A stretch of DNA of 64,000 nucleotides from NCBI GenBank assembly GCA_021613535.1, contig CP075492.1:8680001-8744000 (forward strand), in the 5' to 3' direction. How positions within the stretch are numbered: position 1 is the first letter of the stretch; the number at the start of each line of letters is the position of its first letter. The notes beneath the pieces were generated by a model. It did not search any database. It was not told the DNA's origin and saw nothing but the letters and a program-made list of their open reading frames with translations. The position numbers and the translations under genes are program-made. Below, in pieces: positions 39,882 to 50,396 of this stretch. Source of the DNA: Adineta vaga. Taxonomy: Eukaryota; Rotifera.

Positions 39882-40398
39882 ATAATACATGCATATTATA
39901 TTAATAACCGACAATTATGAATATTAGTGAATTATTTAATTATGATGCATCGACAAATCGTTTATTATGACTTTTATCTTCTTTTGACAATGTTAATATG
40001 TACCTTTTTGTTGTACTATACTATTGTTTTCTTATAACAATCACTTACCAAATATGAACATTTTTTGGTCAAATTGATACTGGTTACATTTCTGTCATTT
40101 GTTTTTTTTTAAAGTATATTATTAAATTAAATCGCTGTATTAAAACAATATAACTAAAAAATGTCGATATTTCTTTGTTAAATAGTTGATTCAAGTTAAA
40201 CTTATCTATTTATCTAACCACCTCGAAGGCATACTATTTTTGCTTATTTTGATAACAATAAAATGAGAATTTATCAGTAGACAGAGAAGAGAGTTAATAC
40301 TAAAACAATCTTTTTGAAACTTTTCATATTTATTATCATTATATCCAATCTATATAGTCATTTCTTCGCTGCATTCAACTGGATTTAACAATAGAATA
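39882..40398. other. Spacer between orphan gene C and the GH43 gene
   Basis: AT-rich, no coding content seen. Confidence 0.5.
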
Positions 40399-41476
40399 AT
40401 GTTGAAAAATATCATCGATACTATTTTATTTTTGACCATAACTATTGATATTATCACATGTGTGCAAGTAACAATAAGTAATGTAGATCCACGTCGAGAT
40501 ATTAATGGAACTATCATGGATATTCACGATGGAAATATGGTACTATACGACGGACTTTATTACTATTATGGTGCAAGTTATGGTCTTTGTAAAGAACCTC
40601 CAGGTCCATCGGGTTGTACAGAATGGCATACAGGAGGATGTGGTTTTCAACTCAATCATAATGTTAGTTTGTATACGTCCACAAATCTAATGAATTGGAC
40701 ATTTCGTAGTTATGCTTTTCAAATGTCAACAATGAAAAATCCAGGAATATTGTTTAGTCCACGTGTTATACGAAATTATCAAACAAAGAAATGGGTTATG
40801 TGGTTTAATTTTCTTCCAGAAACAGGTACCGGTGTTACTCAATCACAATATGCTGTAGCTATTTCAGATACACCACAAGGTCCATTTCAATTGGTGACGG
40901 AAAAAGTCACAACATTAGCATGGGAAAATACAGGAGATTTAAATCTCTTTCAAGATGATAATGGTGATGCTTATATTATTTATACTGCTCATATAGATGG
41001 AAGTATTTATAATCCAAATCATTTAATGTCAGTAGAAAAATTGTCCAGTGATTATCTTAGTTCACTTGGTAAACAATTCAATAGTGGTTATTTTGGACAA
41101 ACTTTTGTAGAGGCACCTACCATGTTCAAACGTAATGGTATCTATTATGCAGTATTTGGTCAATGTTGTTGCTATTGTGCAGAAGGCTCTGCTGTTACAG
41201 TCTATACGTCTTCGTCAACTTGGCCCTTATAAAACAACTATTAGTATTGGTAATGAGGGCCATGCTCAACAATCTAGTGTTTTTAAGTTTCGAACTAGCA
41301 CAGGTGATGGAAATGGATATTTATGGCAAGGAAATCGTTGGCAAAGTTCTCCAGATGGTGCTAAAGGACATGATTTTACCTATTGGTCACCTATCTCTTT
41401 CGATCAAGATGGTAATGTGAAATATATGAACTATACAGCTAGTTTTACTCTTGATGTCATTACTAATAATCAATAG
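40399..41476 (+). pseudogene. Secreted glycoside hydrolase family 43, frameshifted
   Basis: Single-exon gene of about 358 codons. The N terminus (MLKNIIDTILFLTITIDIITC) is a signal peptide, then the five-bladed GH43 fold: GTIMDIHDGNMVLYDGLYYY, EPPGPSGCTEWHTGGCGFQL, NHNVSLYTSTNLMNW, FSPRVIRN, ENTGDLNLFQDDNGDAYIIY and FVEAPTMFKRNGIYYAVFGQ. The Glu in VEAPTMFKRNG matches the general acid position of GH43. GH43 enzymes cleave arabinans, xylans or galactans, and the GPSGC..W..GGCGFQLNHN segment resembles the fungal/protist branch. Near 41205-41215 the frame breaks: the first frame stops at 41229-41231, while LGPYKTTISIG and the rest of the domain, to TNNQ and a stop at 41474-41476, are one frame over. 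One surplus base would explain it. The lack of introns and the family's distribution suggest horizontal acquisition. Confidence 0.85.
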
Positions 41477-41599
41477 ATTTATCCTTGTATTCTATAATTG
41501 CAAAGGATAAGAAAAAACCTATGACATTTATTATTATAGATAAAATTCGAATAGACATCAGAAAGAGTGTTCATTACGTGCCACAAGTCAAACTGTCAG

Positions 41600-42549
41600 T
41601 TATGAATGTCCGATAGGATCTTCATTGACTGGAATGATTCGAACGCGACGGAAAATATATTGATACCAAGATTTAGAAACCAAAGTGAGAAATGCTCTTC
41701 GAAACGTTTTGGATGCACACATAGAAAGATAAAATGGTGCTACACCGATAATATAGACGAGAAATTGTACGAAAAAAGAGATGAATACTTCGATTTCAAT
41801 TCGTTCTCCACTTTTACCCACAACGTAATATGTCACTGCTCCATAGATGAGATTTGCCGAATATGGAATTGATGTGACAATATTTACTGTAACTTCTGCA
41901 ATAAGCATACGCATAAAATGTCTATCTCTCTGTTTAGCACGTGCCTGAGAACCATGCAATTGTTGAAGACCTTGAAGAGTAAGAATATTGGTGACGATCA
42001 TTAATGCTAGTGGTATGATACTAATTGTTATAATTTGATAAATTGAATAGATGAATTTATATATACCCAACAATTCACACACACCTTCTCTAATATCCAT
42101 AAAGAAGGGTACATGCATGACAATTAGAAAATATACGATAGTCATACCAAAAATAAGTTTCATTGCCATTCGAATGGAACTGAATGAACGAATATGAACA
42201 TTTGTTTGCGAGATAATCAATCGATCAATACACGCCAAAACAACCGTATATCGAATACATTGACCAAGAACATGAGCAATATAAAGTCTTGTTTTACAAT
42301 AGAATACGGATTGTACTTGAAGATCAGTATAATTCAATGAATAGAAGAGTGGAAACAGACCCCAGACTAGATGGATCTAGCAAAAATTGAAAGAAAAAGA
42401 AAATAGATTGAACTAGGCGTTTGACGATATCCTGGTCGAGTAAACATAATAATATTGCAAAGACTACCTATGATACCTAATGCAAAGTATATACTTGTTC
42501 CATATTGAATCATCATATTTTGTACCCAAATGAGATTCGTTACTGGCAT
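41600..42549 (-). pseudogene. Seven-transmembrane peptide-type GPCR, frameshifted
   Basis: A class A-like receptor of about 315 codons. The start Met at 42547-42549 begins MPVTNLIWVQNMM. TM1 is FALGIIGSLCNIIMF, TM2 begins SSIYFLFLSIFA, the TM3 region has CKTRLYIAHVLGQ and the DRY-like ACIDRLIISQ, TM4 is IFGMTIVYFLIVMHVPFF, TM5 is YQIITISIIPLALMIV, TM6 follows QRDRHFMRMLIAEVTVNIVT, and TM7 is FVQFLVYIIGVAPFYLSM, then a short tail. The pattern matches the large FMRFamide-receptor-like families of rotifers. Between IFA (about 42378) and IHLVWGLFPLFYSLNY (from about 42374) the frame shifts by one base, and the first frame meets TAG at 42367-42369. No intron with proper phase repairs it. It is either a recent pseudogene or an assembly error. 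Confidence 0.8.
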
Positions 42550-44706
42550 TTTCAGAATGACTTCAGATTGAAAATGACGAATGCAAATATATTTCTCACA
42601 GTCTATAACACTAATGATGAATCTACATTTTTTCATGTGGGAAAGAGAAGGTTTTTTATTAAAAAGATTCATTAGGAATTTAAAAAGCACTTATGGAAAC
42701 TTCATCATTTCATTCGGTATCTTTATTCTATATTTGGATGTTACCATATTATTTAATTGACAAATACGAGATGAAAAGGTATATGGCGTACTTTTCAACA
42801 TGAAAATGCAGGGGTTTTTCGATAGGAAGGTTGTTGGGGCCACGACACCCCTAGACTTTGAAATTTCTCTCTTTTGCTCGACGTTTCACGAACATTTTTC
42901 AAACGTTTCTTACATATACTTCAAAATTTTATGAAAATTCAAAAAGACCTAAAAAAATATTGAAAAGTTTCCAAGAAAACTCGCATATTTTCTAAATGTT
43001 CGAGAAATTACACAAAATTTATCAATGCTCCCTCCTCAATCTTTTACGCTCCGGGATACCCTGTTTAAACGACTATTTAACTAACGATTTAACAAGATGT
43101 ACTTATCCATGTCCAGGAATTTGAATTCGGCATTTTATTTAATGAGATTTTATTAGAAATAACAAGACGGAACTAGATAAGGCTACAACTAACTGAGCTT
43201 TTAAAGAGTAAGAGATATAAAGAAAAGATTTGTGCTTCCATCTAACAGAACTAATCTTCAACTTTTTCAGATGATACCACTAGACATGCTTCAAACCTAA
43301 ACTGTTTGAGTATGTTATTTACATTTCTGTGTGTTCTAAATACGTAAATCTTCGAAATCTGACGTCCGCTGTACCCACACGTAAATCCAAACTCAGAATG
43401 ACAGTAGAGAGTATTCGAGCTTCATTCGAGTACGAAATGCGATTCGAAACGGGAAGAAAGACGGTTCTGGGATAGCTAATATAGATTTTTAAGAATAATT
43501 GAACGTTTTTAGCTTTTACTATTCATCATTACATGCTCTCTCAGCTGCAAAATGTTTGTTGTACTAAATTCACGCCTAACTCTTCTTCTTCAAAATTTGA
43601 TTCTAATTATCTCAAAAGCTTCAAAGTCAAGATCGTTTTTTTTCGAGGCATCCTGTATACGGACCAAACTTCATGATTGAATTCGGATGACAAATATTCT
43701 TAGTTGAGTCTCGTTATTTCTCGTATGGTGTTTCAATTGCTTTTTGTGAGCTACAGTTCGTAAGATCATCGTGTCTCAAAATAACAACTTTAAGTGCGTA
43801 TGTCGAGAAAGGAAAAAATGAAGAAAGAAAAAAAGAAAATTAGTGATCATCCTCATGAACGCTTAATGCTTCGCATCGCATTAAAAAAGACACTCGCGCG
43901 GAAGGTATCTTCCCATTTCATCGGCACGTCCTTAATTCGTCCATTTTTATCGACATACTCTTACTGAATATTTTATAGTCGTCTAAAATAATTTCACTTG
44001 AGAGAAGGAATAAAATAAGAAATGACAATAGCATTAAACTTTTCAAACGTATTATGATATTCAATGGAAAGGCCAGAGAGACACGTCCTATTAGTGGACA
44101 TGACTATTTTTTGTGCATAAGAATAGTCAAACAGAAAACAACAAAATAAAGATCGGTTCGTTGTTTGAGAATGCATATATATATAGACCTGCTTTCTATA
44201 CAATGAATCATTTCGATAAAAATGTTCACAGTCGTGTAAACAACGGAGGGAAAACAATACGTGATTCGAAATGAACGAATTCTTAATTTAATAAACCGAT
44301 ATAATGAAGGTTCATGGTCGCTAGATGCGTATTTCATTAAAACTAGTAAAACAATCGATAAAAAGTCTCAATGATGTTCTTTTTTCTCTTCTTATTTACT
44401 CTTCATAAATAGAGAATGTCGATGAAATGACACTGAACCCGCACGGAACTACATAAATACCTATGCTTATCACATCACATTGCATTTAGTATGCTTCGCA
44501 TCGTATTAAATAAAAATGAATCAGAGTTACCGTATCCATAATTTCAATATCTCTAGTAAATCTGTTTTCAAACTCAATATCGAAACTCACATTCCTCAAC
44601 AGATTGGATTTAGTGTATGTTGAAATATCACGATTGCACTTTTAGGAAATAACGAAGTTTAACGATTACCAGAGTACTCAAAAATCAAGAGTTTATACAT
44701 CTTATA
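42550..44706. other. Gene-poor stretch with possible mobile-element remains
   Basis: No gene is supported. Short fragments such as GGATACCCTGT near 43054 and GGCATCCTGTATA near 43648 resemble transposon termini, in the same orientation, but no transposase or matching inverted repeat is present. Confidence 0.4.
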
Positions 44707-45194
44707 TATGCCATGCCGAAGTTTAACTCCGACAAACAAATTTTGTCGAAGTTAATGTTAATGATATAAAATTAGTTTTTGCTGCTGAAAACCCTTCAAA
44801 ACTGTTTTATATTACATTTTCAAAATCATGTTTTACGATTAAAATATTAAAATTCACTTTTAAATATTCTGATCAACATGTATATATTCAAAAACTCGAG
44901 AATACATATATTTTCTTAATCAAAATTATTCATAGATTATAATCCTATTGATGCCGAGAGCAAGTTGTCGCATCCTGTGATCAGTAAGTACGAGTCGGGT
45001 AAACACTTTTCTAAAACTCTGTACATTTGTTAAAACATTTAAAAGTGAATTTTAATATTTTAATCGTGAAAAATGATTTTGAAAATGTAATATAAAACAG
45101 TTTTGAAGGGTTTTTGCAGCAAAAACTAATTTTATATCATTAACATTAACTTCGACAAAATTTGTTTGTTGGAGTTAAACTTCGGCACGGCATA
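44707..45194. mobile_element. Foldback/MITE-like element with about 158-bp inverted arms
   Basis: The left arm (44707-44865) and right arm (45037-45194) are near-perfect inverted copies. The outer ends read TATGCCATGCCGAAG on the left and, reversed, TATGCCGTGCCGAAG on the right. Both sit in TA-rich flanks, so a TA target duplication is possible but cannot be proved. The loop of about 170 bp (44866-45036) has no coding potential. The arms share blocks such as GTTAATGTTAATGATATAAA and AACTGTTTTATATTACATTT, with a few mismatches, which implies recent insertion. It carries no transposase, so it would be a non-autonomous element moved in trans, or a foldback element. Confidence 0.85.
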
Positions 45195-45644
45195 AATATA
45201 TATACGATTGAACGTGTAGTAAGCTGTCTTCATTTTCTCTTGACAAATATAAGTGCCTCAAAGAATTTTGTAGTTATCTGTATATTTCACACGACTGCAA
45301 TCGAACAAATATATAGAATATACATAGATCTGATTTTAGAAAACAGCTTTGTCTCACTTTTGAGGCATAGCTTCTTGATTTCAATACTTAATTACTTCCG
45401 AATCCGTCACTCATATGACGACAGATGGTTTTATTTTGATACATTCTATCATGCAGACATGTATTTATATGACGTCATTCACATAGGTGAATACACTGAA
45501 TCAAGTATCAAAGAAAGAAAAAAACATCATAACCTAAAAATACATGCATACAAGACTATATAAATTCGGTCTTTTAACTTGCACAACAAGACAGTATACA
45601 ATTTGTATACATCTGATATCGTAATATTTTCTTCCAAGTTGTTC
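45195..45644. other. Spacer between foldback element and orphan gene D
   Basis: No defensible exon found, although the missing 5' part of gene D would be expected here if it ever existed. Confidence 0.4.
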
Positions 45645-46342
45645 ATGACAGTACCAAATGCAAATCCTTTCCTGTTATCAATATCAGCTAATGAAGATAG
45701 ATGTGTACCAACAAGTAATTCTCAACCATTAAATTTATTTCTTCTTACATTTGATAAATTCAATTGAAGTTGTTTGTTTGTTTATGTACATAATACATGA
45801 ATATTCTATTACATTTAGAGAGAACAATTTCAAGACTAACTGGTCAACCAAAAGAAATCAATGGACATATTGATGGTAAGTTAAAATGATTCCATTTGAT
45901 ATTTAAGAACGTCTTTTCTTTTTTTTAAAGAGCCGTGGACTCCTAATCGATCACTTGAGCATAGAAGATCGAATATAAATCAAAACGAGATTGAAAATCT
46001 ACTGTTTTTACATTCATCGTCAGTTCAAAGTAAGATTGTTGATACTTGATTCCGAAGTCTATATTGTGATTTGTTATCATATATTTAGTACAATATGAAC
46101 TGTTCAGTTCTTCTTTACAAGATTATGAAAGTCAGATCAGTCATCTTGTTTACCAAGCAACTGAAACTAGTATTAGTCTTCCAAGTATGTTATTTTCCTG
46201 TTGAAGTCAAAGTATATCTCATTTTTTTTCTATTTTAGTTATTCAAACTGTTAAACGATCAATTTCAGCAGTAGATGCGCAATCATGCAATGATCAATCA
46301 ATAATGAGAAAAAGCAAACGTCATCGAACAACTTCTTCATAA
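45645..46342 (+). CDS. Orphan gene D: short symmetric phase-1 exon gene, possibly 5'-truncated
   Basis: Not recognised. Five exons: 45645-45714, 45819-45875, 45931-46029, 46089-46184 and 46239-46342. All four introns are phase 1; internal exons are 57, 99 and 96 nt. The product is about 141 residues, starting MTVPNANPFLLSISANEDRC, hydrophilic, rich in Ser, Gln and Asn, with a basic C terminus (IMRKSKRHRTTSS). It lacks the hydrophobic exon seen in genes B and C. Because the foldback element lies only 450 bp upstream, the original N-terminal exons may have been lost or displaced; alternatively the first exon is internal and begins at the CTTCCAAG acceptor near 45638. A poly(A) signal AATAAA lies at 46359-46364. 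Confidence 0.55.
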
Positions 46343-47145
46343 ATTAGCATAGTTTAATAATAAAATAATTCTAGTAGTAAATAATGTGTTGTTACACTTC
46401 GAGTCTTCTCGAAAAACATCGACTAATGAAGAATGTGAATTTCATTGATGACTGAGGCAATGGTTGCATGTATCATCAGATTTTGTGTGCTTGTGTTGAC
46501 TATTCATAATGAAAATTAAAAGTCAAAATGGGAACATTCTACTGGACTTACCTGTAGACTGCAAAGTATGTCTAGTGACGTCAGTTTACCTTTATATATG
46601 TATAGAATAAATGATGACTGAAGTATACGATATTATTCTTCAGAATTAGAAATTAATAAGAAACGCTCTGTATTTTCCAGTATTAAAGATTCTCTCGGAT
46701 TTAATTGAACATCAAAGACTTTCTAGGAGACGTACTTTTTTACAAATTTTTGACCAAAGACATATATACAAGTACGATATGTCAATCAGTATGTCGAAAA
46801 CTCTTTCAACGAGATAGAATTGTTTCTATTTTTCCTAGGTACGATAAATTACATTGATCTCATTGAATATTTGCAAGATGTCTAATTGTTGGTAATGGGT
46901 GAAAGAAACATATGTCATTTAGTTCAATCAGAAAGCATAAATCGTTCAGTAATAAAAAAATCAGAGTTCATCGTAGGACCAATTACATCAGCATGAATGA
47001 ATAGCAAACGGTTCCATGATGTCCTATATCAAGGTTCATAGAAAACCATTACTTCTGCTTTATTTATTATGGAGCAAAAAAGATTCATTTCATTGATGAA
47101 AGAGGAAAGAATTTACTTTGAATGAATAAATAAATGAGAAAGTAT
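46343..47145. other. Spacer between convergent orphan gene D and VWC-like gene
   Basis: No supportable gene; holds the 3' ends of both neighbours. Confidence 0.5.
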
Positions 47146-48210
47146 TTAATATTCAACTGATTCACTAGAATGGTGCTGACGATGATATGAATGCGAACCT
47201 ATCGAAAGAAAGAAAAATAATTGAATTCTTTCTATTTTTCAAACAAAATGCATAATTATATACGTACGACGAAGATGTACCAAAGTTTTTGTTAACAAAC
47301 GAATCAATTTTGAATCTGTGAATAGTAGTTATAAGTTTTGTTTGCTTAGAAAACAAAAATGTGTCAGTGAAACTTACAATTTTCATTTGGTTTTGAATGA
47401 CGAGCATGTAAATTACATGGAAGTGGCCGTTCCTCGTTTTCTTCACTACTATGATGATTCTGTCCGTTTTTTCTTTCTTCGGCAGATGATGATGATGATG
47501 ATGATGATGATTTGTGATTTCTTGGTTTCTTGGCAAGTTTCTTTGGTTTAGTAGTGGTTTTTGATTGTTTCGTTTCAACTGGAGCTTTAGTAGTGGCTGG
47601 AGCACAACGATCGCAACATTCACCAGCGGTTACATTTGCTGGAATGAGATGAGTTCCGCACTTAAATTTAGGACATTCACTAGTATTGCATTTGGGATCA
47701 TCTATACGAGAAGAGAAATCTTTGCTTTAATCAATTTTTGAATCTTATAAAGTGTAACTCACTAATACATCGTTGACAACAAATTCCTTGACTTGGAATG
47801 GCTGGTAAACTATTTTCACAATAGATCATAGGACACATCATGCGTGCACATAAATCTACTAATAATATTTGTTAATTTAACAAAAAAATGGATAAGAAAA
47901 ATCACTCACCTAATTTTTCTTTAGTTTCTGTATCATTATTAGATGTCTTTTCTTCTTTTTTTGATGGATTATTGTCAGTGCTTGCTGCCGTGAGTGTCTT
48001 TCGTCGTTCCTCTAGCAAAATTTTTGGAGAAATTGCATCTTTATTTCCCTCTACTGTTACAGGTTTGGGTTTAGATGCAATTACTCCGACGGGAAGAATA
48101 GGTGCTTCAGGCTTTACATCGGTTTTCTCCATCGCTGCATTCACGTTAACAGTGTTATTTTTACACCAACAACCGAGAAGAACAATAATGACAAGAGAAT
48201 ATTTCATCAT
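47146..48210 (-). CDS. Secreted protein with two VWC-like CC modules
   Basis: Secreted. The paired ATGs at 48205-48210 open a signal peptide (MMKYSLVIIVLLGCWC). A Lys/Thr/Pro-rich stretch of about 75 residues follows, then two short cysteine modules, each in its own exon: LCARMMCPMIYC..SLPAIPSQGICCQRC and CNTSECPKFKCG..IPANVTAGECCDRC. The spacing CxxxxCPxxxC...CCxxC is that of a half von Willebrand type C or chordin-like repeat. The C terminus is rich in Lys, Ser, His and Glu. Five exons are joined by four phase-1 introns; the last two junctions were checked (T joined to AT, then C joined to GT), ending SHSYHRQHHSSESVEY and stop TAA at 47146-47148. The role is probably extracellular binding; I do not recognise an orthologue. 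Confidence 0.7.
47484..47512. repeat. (ATG)n microsatellite inside coding exon
   Basis: ATG run on the plus strand; on the minus strand it encodes the run of Ser residues in the VWC-like secreted protein. Likely length-variable. Confidence 0.8.
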
Positions 48211-48464
48211 TCTCTGTTTTTCTGTTTTTGAATAATATAGCAGCAGCAATCTTTTTTCGCTTGTTCATATATGGGTTTTCTTCTCTTTATTTCACGCCTA
48301 CAAAAGCACAAATGGTGCCCATCCCATTTCATTTTCTTTTTTTTTATCACATGATCGTAAAACGAAAATGCGTCAATGTGACATATGCATCAAATGTGAA
48401 TATTTTATTTTTGTTCTTACAGTACAATTTTATCATATGATAAGGAGAAAAAATAAATAAACGT

Positions 48465-50041
48465 TTAAAAATGTTGTATGGCTGGTTTTTCATCATGATG
48501 AATTGATGACGTAGAAACAGGAACAATGATTTTTTCATTATCATTTGATTGTTCATCATGATGTGGGAGTGCTGATGAGAGTGGAACAAAGAAAGCACTA
48601 TTACCAAGATTTTGACCTATTTGACGAACCGTTGTTTGAACTTGTTGAGTTTGAACAGTTTGTGTAACAGTTTCTTCTTCACCTGAACCGGCATGTGTTG
48701 GATCATGATGAGATTCAATTGGCATTAAATTATTAAGAGTTGAAGAAGAAGATATTGATGGTGAATGAGACGTCAGAAGATGACGTGGAAGGTAAGTTGA
48801 TGTTAAAATATCATCGTAAGGATCACTATTTCTTGCACTTGCCTTTTGTAAACGAATAAGATCTTTGACTTCAAATTCGACTTCATCAATACCAGCTGTT
48901 TTGTAATCATCTTCATCTTCATCATCGATTGGTAAAAGAACTACAATACACAAGAAAAGAAGAACTTCTATGAACAGTAATAGACAAAACTAACTTTCTT
49001 TTTTCGGTGTAAATACTCGAATGGTTTCATAGATTGATTCTGAATCATGTCCACTCATTTCACTTGTAGTAGAATCATCATCCGAATCATCAGATCCATT
49101 TCCGCCTAACTTTCGATTTTTATCTGTTGGCGGTGGTTCATGAGTAAGTATATCGGGTGGTTTTTCATATTTAACTTCTTGTTTACTGATCGATGGATCA
49201 TTCTTTACAATTTCTGCTGCAGCTTGTTTGAGTTTTTGATCATTTAAATCTTCTTTTGCATTGACATTCTCCCAATCTATAATACAAAGAAGAGGAAAAG
49301 CTGATTAAGACAATTTTTATAAAATAAATCTCACTTGGATTATCAGTAATTCGTTCTGCTGCCATATTAATTGTTGTTACAGTTGGTGCTGGAAGTCTTT
49401 GAACTTCTGGATCATGTGTACGTTCGATTGATTGAACTTTTGGATCACTTTGCATGAAATAATTCTGTTCTTCATTAATATAATAATTCTTCGTAATATT
49501 TCGATGAATATTTGTTTCAACATTTTCAACCACTCCTTCTGTACTAGGATCAAATGTGTTAATCATTCCTGATGTTACATACGGCATTGCACCACCATAT
49601 ATACCATCACTAACTGCATAAGGAACAGGTGGTAAAGGTGCTGTAGCAAAATGCTCTCTCATAACATACGCACCTTGTCGACCATTGGCATTACCAAAAC
49701 CAAAGACTCGTTTACGTAATGACATACGCTTAAAAAAAAAGGAAAATAAATGTTTTCTTTCGAAAAACAAATTTAAACAAAATCAATTACATCAGTTGCA
49801 TATTGACGATGTCTCCACCATTTACAACAATAACGTAATAAATACAAAAGTAATAATAACCAACAACATAGTAATGCTAATAGAGCCCAAATAGCTAATG
49901 CTGCATTCAGCCACCAAGGATAAGGACTATGGGAAAGAAGATGTTCATAGATATAAGAAAAGAAGATTTTACTTACGTTGTGACACCAGTGTAAGAGGGT
50001 AATGGAAGTAAACCTTGGTCGGGTGTTACAATATTACCCAT
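48465..50041 (-). CDS. Single-pass membrane orphan with long acidic cytoplasmic tail
   Basis: Not recognised. I start it at the ATG at 50039-50041 (MGNIVTPDQGLLPLPSYTGV); the frame is open further upstream, so a longer N terminus is possible. A long hydrophobic segment follows (WLNAALAIWALLALLCCW, then LLLLLYLLRYCC) with KWWRHRQYA just after it, giving one membrane span with the positive side inside. With no signal peptide and a short outer N terminus it would be a type III protein. Exons then encode RMSLRKRVFGFGNANG, a Tyr/Pro region, and a Ser-, Asp- and Glu-rich tail containing DDSDDDSTTSEMSG, PIDDEDEDDYKTAG and VEFEVKDLIRLQKASARNSD. It ends KPAIQHF. About 450 residues. The upstream neighbour on the same strand (50397-51579) is also disordered, but no link is evident. 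Confidence 0.65.
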
Positions 50042-50396
50042 GATCTGTATGAAATGACCTTCTAATCGATCTATATGAATGACTATCATGTTCTTTCTCC
50101 TCCGCTTTTTATCCTCTCTTCTCTTTCTTTCTATAGAATTATTCTTATACACGCATATCAAATCGTTCTTTGATTTCATAATGAAGAATTAATATTCCTA
50201 TTATTTTGTTCTATGCGTAGCTTTACGAAGAGAATTAAAAATTATTTAGTGATTCATCTATATTAATACAATTAAAATTTTTTTTTTAAATAAAATTGTA
50301 TCTATTATTCAATTGAGAAGAAAAAAAACAACATCTTGAATATTGAATTGACACTAATTTATCACTAGATGAAGACGATCAACGATTTTGTACAGC
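50042..50396. other. Spacer between two minus-strand orphans
   Basis: Contains an in-frame upstream extension of the membrane orphan that could be coding but is Lys/Arg-rich and low in quality. No other feature is seen. Confidence 0.4.

Noticed and set aside
43040-43670. Short motifs resembling transposon ends (GGATACCCTGT, GGCATCCTGTATA)
   Set aside because: Both are in the same orientation, there is no transposase and no matching inverted partner; too short to call an element.
45162-45563. 133-codon frame starting inside the right arm of the foldback element
   Set aside because: It reads through the element's arm into unique flanking DNA; no homology and no matching frame in the left arm.
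47888-48235. 115-codon plus-strand frame antisense to the VWC-like secreted protein
   Set aside because: It is the mirror of the real minus-strand exon, which has a signal peptide and spliced cysteine modules.
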